A stretch of DNA of 16,203 nucleotides from an uncultured Propionibacteriaceae bacterium (lineage in GTDB: Bacteria; Actinomycetota; Actinomycetes; Propionibacteriales; Propionibacteriaceae): positions 1 to 16,203 of the forward strand of contig CALKHV010000001.1 of NCBI GenBank assembly GCA_937988865.1, in the 5' to 3' direction. Made by a program: the position numbers and the translations under genes. The notes under the pieces were generated by a model, which saw nothing but the letters and a program-made list of their open reading frames with translations, was not told the DNA's origin and did no database searches. Positions 6,850 through 13,839 of this stretch are shown here, piece after piece. The stretch's first letter is position 1, and every line of letters starts with the position of its first letter.

Positions 6850-8145
6850 GTGAACGACGAGAAACGCAGCGGCATCAGCCCGCGCCACTGGATGGTGGTC
6901 ATCGGCTCCGGCCTCCTGATGTCGATGAACGTCCTGCTCTTCCTTGCGTCCGGAATGATGCTTCCGTCGGTGGCAGACTCGCTGGACGCCGGCCTTGGAC
7001 AGGTCATGGTGTTCGTCTCGATCAACATGGTCGCCGGAGCAGTGACCCTGGCCGGGGCCGGCTCCTACCTGCTCGGACGATTCGGGGCGCGGGCTCTGGC
7101 CCTGGTCGGTGGCATCTTCACGGGTCTGATGCTGTTCAGTGTCGGATCGGTGACGAGCCTGTGGCAGCTCTACCTGCTCGCGTTCGCTTCGGGGCTACTG
7201 GCCACAGTGGCAATGCAGATGACGGGTGCGGCCCTCGTGAACGAGTGGTTCATTGAGCGGCGAGGGCTGATGCAGGGTCTGCTGATGGGGATCGCCGGGC
7301 TGGGCGGCATCGCCGCGGGCTTCGCCCTTCCTCCTGTGATGGACGCCGGAGGATGGCGCTTGGGATTCCGGATGGTCGGTGCGGTGACCGTGACGACGGC
7401 TGTGCTGAGTGGGGTCTTCCTGGTTCGCACCCGGCCGGGGGATGTCGGTCTGCACCCCTTCGGCGCCGTCGCGAACAGCACCACGGAACGCCACATCGAG
7501 CCCGGAATGACGACCTCGGCCGCGCTCCGGAGCCCACAGCTCGTCGCCCTGATGACGGGGCTGATGTGCTTCAGCGGGATCATGGCGCTCCAACAGCACT
7601 TTGCGCCCATGATGGCTGACCGTGGGCTCGATCTGGCGGCTGCGGGATCGTTGCTCTCGATCCTGTCCCTCGTCAACGTCGCCACCACCTTGCTCCTGGG
7701 AAATCTGAGTGACCGTCTCGGCCCACTCGTCGCCTACTGCCTGTCGGGTGGGCTCCTGGTCGCTGCGCTGACCACCTTCCTCCTGACAACGGGTTACGCG
7801 TCCCAGACCGTGGCCGTGCTGCTGTTCTCGATCCCGACCATCACTCCCCCGATCCTCACGCCGATCTTGCTGCGGCACACCTTCGGGGGGCGGGCGTTCG
7901 TGTCCCTGCTGGGGGTGGGCACGGCGACGATGCCCGCGGGTGTGGCCATCGGGTCCCCTCTCTGGGGGCTGTCGAAGGACAACGCCGGCAGCTATGACCC
8001 TGCGCTCACCGTGGCCATCGGGCTTGGCGTGGCCTGTGTCGCGCTGGTCTCGTTCGCGCTCCTCACCGGGCCACGGCGCTGGCAGGAGGGACCGTTGCAG
8101 TCGGCAGACGGTCCCGGGCGGGACGACCTCATCGTGCCGGCGTAG
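6850..8145 (+). CDS. MFS transporter, monocarboxylate/oxalate-formate antiporter-like
   Basis: A 431-residue protein with about 12 predicted membrane helices. The N-half begins around HWMVVIGSGLLMSMNVLLFL. The loop between helices 2 and 3 reads GRFGARALALVGG, the MFS motif A position. 'NEWFIERRGLMQGLLMGIAGLGG' resembles the W-F-x-x-R-R-G-x-x-x-G segment of the OFA/MCT-like carboxylate transporters. The C-half repeats the pattern with NLSDRLGPLVAYCLSGG. The likely substrate is a small carboxylate; this is inference from family resemblance and from the carboxylate-lyase gene 14 bases downstream. I chose the GTG at 6850 because it directly precedes a hydrophilic N-tail (NDEKRSGISPRHW) and has AGAGGA upstream. 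An ORF extension to 6772 lacks a ribosome site and family resemblance. Confidence 0.85.
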   Translation: MNDEKRSGISPRHWMVVIGSGLLMSMNVLLFLASGMMLPSVADSLDAGLGQVMVFVSINMVAGAVTLAGAGSYLLGRFGARALALVGGIFTGLMLFSVGSVTSLWQLYLLAFASGLLATVAMQMTGAALVNEWFIERRGLMQGLLMGIAGLGGIAAGFALPPVMDAGGWRLGFRMVGAVTVTTAVLSGVFLVRTRPGDVGLHPFGAVANSTTERHIEPGMTTSAALRSPQLVALMTGLMCFSGIMALQQHFAPMMADRGLDLAAAGSLLSILSLVNVATTLLLGNLSDRLGPLVAYCLSGGLLVAALTTFLLTTGYASQTVAVLLFSIPTITPPILTPILLRHTFGGRAFVSLLGVGTATMPAGVAIGSPLWGLSKDNAGSYDPALTVAIGLGVACVALVSFALLTGPRRWQEGPLQSADGPGRDDLIVPA

Positions 8146-8159
8146 GGGGAGGGGACGCC

Positions 8160-8677
8160 GTGTTCGCGAGTAACGACCAGGTGGCGAAGTTCCGCAGCTT
8201 GCACGAGGCGGGATGTTTCGTGTGCCGCTGCTCGATTTCGCCTTGTCGGTGGAGCGGATTCAGTCGGCTCGGAGCGCGATCGACGAGAGCGGGACAGGCG
8301 TAGTTCTCACCGCTCGTTCGGAGGGCTTCGTCTGGGACCGACCCGACATCGACGAGACCGTCCGACGCCTCACCGCGTACGCCGAGGCGGGGGCTGATTG
8401 CCTTTACGCTCCCTGGATCACGTCGATGGACCATGTGTCTGCGATCGTGGCCGCCGTAGCGCCCAAGCCGGTCAACCTTCTGATCCACACGCCGTTCACC
8501 ACTGTCGCCGAAGCCGCTCGACTCGGCGTCCGAAGGATCAGCGTGGGCGGGATGCTCGCCAAGACTGCCTGGCGCGGTTTCCTGAGCGCCGCGGAGGAGA
8601 TCGCGCAGCGTGGAAACTTCTCGCAGTTCGAGGACCTGCCGAACCTCAACGATCTGCACAAAACCGTCCTGACCTGA
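8160..8677 (+). pseudogene. PEP mutase / isocitrate lyase family protein, broken by an internal frame-shifting deletion
   Basis: GTG 8160 with GGAGG seven bases upstream opens the family's N-terminus (DQVAKFRSLHEAGCFV). After that the frame loses all resemblance and stops at a TAG near 8300. The family's C-terminal half resumes in another frame about 8225: PLLDFALSVERIQSARSAID, then TARSEGF, AEAGADCLYAPWI and VGGMLAKTAWRGF, to a TGA at 8675-8677. Intact members have very roughly 90 residues between these two blocks. The missing part includes the strand with the Mg-binding, catalytic aspartates. About 280 bases, not a multiple of three, are therefore gone near 8219-8226. Members cleave 2-methylisocitrate, oxaloacetate or similar 2-oxo/2-hydroxy acids; this copy cannot. 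It follows the MFS gene by 14 bases, so the two probably formed one operon. Confidence 0.85.
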
Positions 8678-8695
8678 CCCGGCTGCCGAGCGATC

Positions 8696-8715
8696 GAGTG
8701 AGCTTCGACTCACTC
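8696..8715. terminator. Small hairpin between the convergent lyase remnant and hutI
   Basis: GAGTGAG (8696-8702) and CTCACTC (8709-8715) form a perfect 7-bp stem with the loop CTTCGA. There is no T-tract. It directly abuts the larger inverted repeat that starts at 8715. Confidence 0.4.
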
Positions 8716-8750
8716 CTGCGAAAGTGTCTGAGTTCAGACACTTTCGCAGG
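8715..8750. terminator. Perfect 17-bp inverted repeat at the 3' end of the hut operon
   Basis: CCTGCGAAAGTGTCTGA (8715-8731) and its exact reverse complement (8734-8750) are separated by only GT. The very strong hairpin lies between two convergent genes, so it probably ends transcription from both sides. There is no long T-tract; stem-only terminators of this sort are proposed for GC-rich actinobacteria. The right arm also encodes the last codons and the TGA of hutI. It could instead be a dispersed repetitive element. Confidence 0.65.
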
Positions 8751-9894
8751 ACCGAAGCAGCGGGTGGTCGATCACCCGTCGGACCAGTGGGACGCCCGGC
8801 CGGTAGGCGAGGTGGACGTGGCTCGGGGCGTCCAGGATGAGGAGGTCGGCCTTCGCTCCCGGACGCAGATGACCGACGTCCTCCCGTTGCAGCGACCACG
8901 CGCCGCCCTGGGTGGCGGCGAAGAGGGCCTCGGTCGGGGTCATCCCCATCTCACGGACGGCCAGTGCGATGCAGAAGGGCATCGACGAGGTGAAGGACGT
9001 CCCCGGATTGCAGTCCGTGGCGATGGCGACGCGGACGCCGGCGTCGAGGAGGCGTCGGGCGTCCGGGTAGGGGTGACGCGTGCTGAACTCGACGCCGGGC
9101 AGCAGTCCGGCGACCACCCCTGTGTCGGACAGGGCTGAAACGTCCGCGTCGCTGAGGTAGGTGCAGTGGTCGACGGCGGCGACACCCAGCTCGCAACCGA
9201 GTTGGACGCCCGGGCCCGGGCCCAGTTGGTTGGCGTGCATCCTGGGCCGAAGGCCGGCGGCGCGTCCGGCGAGGAGCACGGTCCGTGCCTGGTCGACGTC
9301 GAAGGCGCCTGTCTCGCAGAACACGTCGATCCACGTCGCCAGCGGCGCGCAGGCCGTCAGCATGTCGCCGGTGACAAGCTCGACGTAGGAGTCGGCACTC
9401 ATCCCGTCCGGAACGACGTGCGCCCCGAGGAACGTGGTCTCCGAGGTGATCTCTCCGGCGACGATCAGGAGTTGCTTCTCGGTCTCGACGTCAAGCCCGT
9501 ACCCGCTCTTGATCTCGACCGTGGTGGTTCCCTGCGCGCGCAACTCGGCCATCCGCGCCGCGGCCAGGCCGCGCAGCGCGTCGATTCCGGCCGCACGCGT
9601 CGCCGCCACGGTGGTGCGAATCCCTCCCGCGGTGTAGCGTCGGCCGGCCATCCGCGCGACGAACTCGTCGGCCCGATCGCCCGCGAACACGAGGTGGGTG
9701 TGCGAGTCGACCAACCCCGGGATGACGGCCCCTCCGGCCGCGTCCACCACGTCATCGGACGCGGGCAGGTCGCGGCTCGAGCCGACCCACGCCACCCGGC
9801 CGTCCTCGATCACCAGTCCGGCGTCGCGGCGCACCGGCTCGTCATCAGCCCACGTCACAAGCTCGCCGATGTTGGCGATCGCAGTACTGCTCAT
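8734..9894 (-). CDS. hutI: Imidazolonepropionase (histidine degradation)
   Basis: A 386-residue cytoplasmic amidohydrolase. It hydrolyses 4-imidazolone-5-propionate to N-formimino-L-glutamate, the third step of the Hut pathway. An N-terminal beta-sandwich section (1-58) leads into IPGLVDSHTHLVFAGDRADEF, with the metal ligands H65 and H67. It continues with EIKSGYGLD (127-135), GAHVVP around H159, RMHANQLG with H220, DH at 242-243, and ATDCNPGTS with D294. The C-terminal part returns to the sandwich (RPGAKADLLILD). Length and motifs are complete. The ATG at 9894 overlaps the hutF stop as ATGA, so the start is well fixed and translation is probably coupled. It is the last gene of the operon. 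Its final residues (CESV) and stop codon are encoded by one arm of the inverted repeat. Confidence 0.95.
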   Translation of the reverse strand: MSSTAIANIGELVTWADDEPVRRDAGLVIEDGRVAWVGSSRDLPASDDVVDAAGGAVIPGLVDSHTHLVFAGDRADEFVARMAGRRYTAGGIRTTVAATRAAGIDALRGLAAARMAELRAQGTTTVEIKSGYGLDVETEKQLLIVAGEITSETTFLGAHVVPDGMSADSYVELVTGDMLTACAPLATWIDVFCETGAFDVDQARTVLLAGRAAGLRPRMHANQLGPGPGVQLGCELGVAAVDHCTYLSDADVSALSDTGVVAGLLPGVEFSTRHPYPDARRLLDAGVRVAIATDCNPGTSFTSSMPFCIALAVREMGMTPTEALFAATQGGAWSLQREDVGHLRPGAKADLLILDAPSHVHLAYRPGVPLVRRVIDHPLLRSCESV

Positions 9895-11015
9895 GTTCGG
9901 CTCCAGACCTCGGCGATCACGGATTCCAGGTCGGCCCGCACCTGCTCGGGGTCGAGATCGGCGGGTGGGATGACGTCCGCCGCTGTCGCAGCCCACATCG
10001 CGTCGGACGCACCGGCCGTCCGCACGGAGGGGGCGAGGTCGAAGCCACCGAGGTCGCGAAATCCCAGGGACGCCGCGCCGTGGGTGGTGGCGGCCTGCCA
10101 CAACTGTTCCGTCGTCCAGCCCAACCGCTGACCGGAGGCCAGCCGCTCGTGCAGGGCCAGGCCGCGGGCTTCGGCGAACGGGTCGATCACCGTCTGGGAG
10201 TCCGATCCGAGCGTGATGCGCACTCCTGCGTCGCGCAGCGCCACGCTGGGTCCGATGCCATCGCCGAGTTCGGCCTCTGTGGTCGGGCAGAAGCAGGCGA
10301 AGGCGCCGGCTCCTCCCAGGGTGGCGATGTCAGTGGTGGTGAGGTGGGTCGCGTGAACGGCTGTGCTGCGCGGGGTCCACACCCCAGCGTCGGCCAGGAG
10401 CTGAACCGGGGTCCTGCCTGTGACCGCGAGACATGCCCGGTTCTCTGCGGGTTGTTCAGAGACATGGACGTGCAGCGGTGCGTCCGGCAGTGCTTCCGCG
10501 ACCGTCCGCAGTGACGACCCGTCGACCGAGCGGACCGAGTGGATCGCTGCACCGATGACCACGCCCGGGTGGTGGGCGAACCGGGACGCCAACGCTGTCA
10601 CGTCGCTCGCCCAGGCGTCCACGTCGGGGTGGAGGAAACGCTTCTGGGCCGGTGCGGGCTCGGCGGCGTCGAAGCCCGGACGCAGGTAGCAGGTGTGGAG
10701 CAGGCAGATCCGCAGGCCCACGTCTGCTGCGGCCGAGATCACGGCCTCGGCCATCGCGTCCGGTGTCGAGTAGCGCACGCCACCACGGTCGTGGTGCAGG
10801 TAGTGGAATTCGCCCACAGCCCCGATCCCGGCCAGTCGCATTTCGGCGTAGGTGGCCGTGGCCAGTCGGTGATAGAGGTCAGGGTCGAGCACCTCGGCGA
10901 TCGCGTACATGCCGTCTCGCCAACCCCAGAAGTCGGCACCACCCACCGGACGCCCTCGCAGCGCACGGTGGAAGGCGTGCGAGTGGCAGTTGGCGAAGGC
11001 GGGGTGGGTGGTCAT
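9891..11015 (-). CDS. hutF: Formimidoylglutamate deiminase, lacking the beta-sandwich segments
   Basis: A 374-residue amidohydrolase-superfamily protein. It deiminates N-formimino-L-glutamate to N-formyl-L-glutamate and ammonia. The barrel is well preserved: FANCHSHAFHRALRG with H11 and H13, FHYLHHDRGG, LHVHVSEQ around H182/H184, HATHLT with H221/H224, CPTTEAELGDGIGP, and GSDSQTVIDPF with D272. Intact HutF proteins are about 450 residues and start some 60 residues earlier with a beta-sandwich. They also have a 'G.i..G.lADlv' segment before SVRTAG and a 'v.v.Gr.vv..G.h' segment near the end. All three are missing or compressed here (GGFDLAPSVRTAG, AADVIPPADLD). The ATG at 11015 overlaps the preceding stop as ATGA, so the short N-terminus is probably real. 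Assignment is supported by context; activity without the small domain is untested. Confidence 0.88.
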   Translation of the reverse strand: MTTHPAFANCHSHAFHRALRGRPVGGADFWGWRDGMYAIAEVLDPDLYHRLATATYAEMRLAGIGAVGEFHYLHHDRGGVRYSTPDAMAEAVISAAADVGLRICLLHTCYLRPGFDAAEPAPAQKRFLHPDVDAWASDVTALASRFAHHPGVVIGAAIHSVRSVDGSSLRTVAEALPDAPLHVHVSEQPAENRACLAVTGRTPVQLLADAGVWTPRSTAVHATHLTTTDIATLGGAGAFACFCPTTEAELGDGIGPSVALRDAGVRITLGSDSQTVIDPFAEARGLALHERLASGQRLGWTTEQLWQAATTHGAASLGFRDLGGFDLAPSVRTAGASDAMWAATAADVIPPADLDPEQVRADLESVIAEVWSRT

Positions 11016-12196
11016 GAGGCGAGATCCTGGATGACTGCAGTCAGGGCGGCCGTCCCTGCCTCGATGTCGTCGGGCTCGGCGTGCTCCCCGGGTGCGTGGG
11101 AGATGCCCGTCGGGTTGCGGACGAACAGCATCGCCGTCGGGAGCTTCGCCGCGAGGATCCCCGCGTCGTGACCCGCGCCCGTCGGCAGGACGGGCGCGTC
11201 CAGCAGGGCCGCAAGTCGGTGTCGCAGGGCGTGGTCGAACTCGACCGCCCCGCTCACCGATTCGGTCCGCACAGCGAGGCTCACCTCGTCAGCCGCAGCC
11301 GCGGACTCGGCACGAGCCACGATCCCGGCGACCAGCGCGTCCAGTTCGCCGACCCCGGACGCCCGGGCGTCCAACCAGGCCGTGACGCGCGAGGGGATCG
11401 AGTTGGTGCTGTTCGGCTCGATCTGGACGCGGCCGAGCGTTGCCCGTGCGTCCGCTGCGCCCGCAAGCTCGCGCGCAGCGAGCACGGTGGCGGCGTAGGC
11501 GAGCATCGGATCGTGGCGATCGGGCATGGCCGTCGTCCCGGCGTGATTGCCCTGCCCGCAGAAGTCGAGGCGATAGCGCCCGTGGGGCATGATCGCCGTG
11601 GCGACACCGACCGCAGCGTCGGCGGGGGCAAGCCAGCGTCCCTGTTCGACGTGGAGTTCGACATACGACGAGACGGACGTCAGCCACGCCGCCCGCCCCG
11701 CGGCCTCGGGTCGGCGTCCACGCGCGCGCAGGACGTCAGCGAGTGTCGAACCGTCATCGTCGCGCAGGGCAAGCGCCACCGCGGGGTCGATCGCCCCCGT
11801 GGCGAGGCGGGAGCCGAGGCAGGCGACGCCGAAGCGTCCGCCCTCTTCATCGGTGAAGTTGACCACCCCGATGGGACGCGATGGCGTCCACCCGGACGCC
11901 CTGAGTTCGCCCACTGCGGCCAGGGCCGAGGCGACCCCCAGTGGACCATCGAGCGGCCCACCCTCGCGCACCGAGTCAAGATGCGACCCCACGAGGAGCG
12001 CGTCGTCCCCGCCGCCCCACCACGCGACCTGATTGCCGTTGCCGTCCTCGACGAGGTCAAGTCCCAGCGCGGCGGCCTGCCCGGCGAACCATTCCCGCAA
12101 CACCATGGTCGAGGAGTCCCAGGCCAGCCGGGTGTACCCGCCGTCCGGGGTGCGTCCGATGTCGTGCAGGTCGGCCAGCAGATCGTTGGTGGTCAT
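11012..12196 (-). CDS. M20 family amidohydrolase (allantoate amidohydrolase / N-carbamoyl-amino-acid hydrolase type) in the hut operon
   Basis: A 394-residue M20/M28-type dinuclear zinc hydrolase with all expected ligands. They are GSHLDSV (H72), GPLDGPLG (D83), NFTDEEGGRFG (the E117/E118 pair), YVELHVEQG (H182) and NPTGISHAPGEH (H367). The dimerisation-domain loop CGQGNHAGTT is also present. The closest characterised families hydrolyse allantoate, ureidoglycolate or N-carbamoyl amino acids. Embedded between hutU and hutF with ATGA overlaps on both sides, it most likely serves histidine breakdown. The missing step is hydrolysis of N-formyl-L-glutamate to glutamate and formate (HutG role). No other allantoin genes are present. 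The ATG at 12196 overlaps the hutU stop; an upstream extension to 12409 lies antisense-frame inside hutU and is spurious. Confidence 0.92.
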   Translation of the reverse strand: MTTNDLLADLHDIGRTPDGGYTRLAWDSSTMVLREWFAGQAAALGLDLVEDGNGNQVAWWGGGDDALLVGSHLDSVREGGPLDGPLGVASALAAVGELRASGWTPSRPIGVVNFTDEEGGRFGVACLGSRLATGAIDPAVALALRDDDGSTLADVLRARGRRPEAAGRAAWLTSVSSYVELHVEQGRWLAPADAAVGVATAIMPHGRYRLDFCGQGNHAGTTAMPDRHDPMLAYAATVLAARELAGAADARATLGRVQIEPNSTNSIPSRVTAWLDARASGVGELDALVAGIVARAESAAAADEVSLAVRTESVSGAVEFDHALRHRLAALLDAPVLPTGAGHDAGILAAKLPTAMLFVRNPTGISHAPGEHAEPDDIEAGTAALTAVIQDLAS

Positions 12197-13839
12197 GGCA
12201 TCGGGATTCGGACGCCACGCTCCCGGGCCACCTCGCGTGCACGCTCGTAGCCGGCGTCCGCGTGACGCATGACGCCGGTTCCGGGGTCGTTGGTGAGGAC
12301 GCGGGCGATCTTCTCGGCCGCGAGCGCCGTGCCGTCGGCCACGACGACCTGCCCGGCGTGGATGGAACGTCCGATCCCGACTCCCCCACCGTGGTGGATC
12401 GACACCCAAGTCGCCCCGGACGCCGTGTTGAGCAGGGCGTTCAACAGTGGCCAGTCCGCAACGGCGTCGCTGCCGTCGGCCATCGCCTCGGTCTCCCGGT
12501 ACGGCGAGGCGACCGACCCCGCGTCCAGGTGGTCGCGCCCGATGACGATCGGCGCCGAGAGTTCGCCCGAGGCGACCATCTCGTTGAACCGAAGTCCCGC
12601 CAGGTGGCGTTCGCCATAGCCGAGCCAGCAGATGCGGGCGGGCAGGCCTTCGAACTGCACCTTGTCAGCCGCGGCCGTGAGCCACCTGTGCAGGTGCTCG
12701 TCCTCAGGGAAGAGGTCGAGGATCGCACGGTCGGTCGCGGCGATGTCGGCCGGATCACCCGAGAGGGCCACCCAGCGGAACGGCCCCTTGCCCTCGCAGA
12801 ACAGGGGTCGGATGTAGGCGGGGACAAATCCGGGGAAGTCGAAGGCCCGTTCGCAGCCGCCCAACCGGGCCTCGGCCCGCAGCGAGTTGCCGTAGTCGAA
12901 CACCTCGGCCCCGCGGTCCTGGAATCCGACCATGGCGTCGACGTGCGCTGCCATGGACGTCCGTGCCCGCGCGGTGAACCCGGCCGGGTCGGAAGCCGCC
13001 AGTTCTTGCCACTCCCCCACGCCCACCCCGAGCGGCAGGTAGCTCAGCGGGTCGTGCGCGCTGGTCTGGTCGGTGACGATGTCGACCGCGACCCCGTCGG
13101 CAAGGAGCCTGGGGAAGACCTCGGCGGCATTTCCGACGAGCCCGACAGAGAGCGGACGCCGAGCCTCCCTGGCCGCGAGCACCGTGGCGACCGCCTCGCC
13201 GTAGTCGGCGGTGTACTGGTCGAGGTAGCCGTGGTCGACGCGACGGGCGAGACGGTCGGCGTCCACATCGACGATGAGCACGACACCCTCGTTGAGTGTC
13301 ACGGCGAGCGGTTGGGCACCGCCCATCCCGCCGCAGCCTGCGGTGAGTGTGAGGGTGCCGGCGAGGGTGCCACCGAAACGCTTGCGCGCGACGGCGCCGA
13401 ACGTCTCGAAGGTGCCCTGCAGAATGCCCTGGGTGCCGATGTAGATCCAGGAACCCGCGGTCATCTGGCCGTACATCATCAGCCCCTCCGCCTCAAGTGC
13501 GCGGAAGTGCTCCCACGTGGCCCACTCCCCCACCAGGTTGGAGTTGGCGATCAGGACGCGGGGTGCCCACTCGTGGGTGCGGAAGACGCCGACCGGTTTG
13601 CCGGACTGCACCAGCAGGGTCTCGTCCGACCCCAGGTCGCGGAGCGCAGCGACAATGGCGTCGAACGCGGCCCAGGATCGTGCAGCGCGTCCGGTGCCGC
13701 CGTAGACGACCAGGTCGTCGGGACGCTCGGCCACCTCGGGATCGAGGTTGTTCATCAACATGCGGAGCGGCGCTTCGGTCTGCCACGACGTGGCACTCAA
13801 CTTCGTGCCGCGAGGCGCGCGTACAGGGTTGTGGGTCAT
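12193..13839 (-). CDS. hutU: Urocanate hydratase
   Basis: A 548-residue cytoplasmic NAD+-dependent hydratase that converts urocanate to 4-imidazolone-5-propionate. Visible family hallmarks are YGGTGRAARSW (46-56), VLIANSNLVGEWATWE (95-110), MTAGSWIYIGTQGILQGT (126-143) and the NAD-binding GCGGMGGAQPLA (168-179). FCEGKGPFRWVALSGDP (347-363), ADWPLLNALLNTASGATWV and HHGGGVGIGRSIHAG follow. Length is normal for HutU (about 550). The start ATG at 13839 has AAGGAG five bases upstream and overlaps the hutH stop as ATGA. The frame stays open far upstream through antisense hutH, an effect of GC-rich codon bias, so the ORF is misleadingly long there. Second gene of the operon. Confidence 0.96.
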   Translation of the reverse strand: MTHNPVRAPRGTKLSATSWQTEAPLRMLMNNLDPEVAERPDDLVVYGGTGRAARSWAAFDAIVAALRDLGSDETLLVQSGKPVGVFRTHEWAPRVLIANSNLVGEWATWEHFRALEAEGLMMYGQMTAGSWIYIGTQGILQGTFETFGAVARKRFGGTLAGTLTLTAGCGGMGGAQPLAVTLNEGVVLIVDVDADRLARRVDHGYLDQYTADYGEAVATVLAAREARRPLSVGLVGNAAEVFPRLLADGVAVDIVTDQTSAHDPLSYLPLGVGVGEWQELAASDPAGFTARARTSMAAHVDAMVGFQDRGAEVFDYGNSLRAEARLGGCERAFDFPGFVPAYIRPLFCEGKGPFRWVALSGDPADIAATDRAILDLFPEDEHLHRWLTAAADKVQFEGLPARICWLGYGERHLAGLRFNEMVASGELSAPIVIGRDHLDAGSVASPYRETEAMADGSDAVADWPLLNALLNTASGATWVSIHHGGGVGIGRSIHAGQVVVADGTALAAEKIARVLTNDPGTGVMRHADAGYERAREVARERGVRIPMP

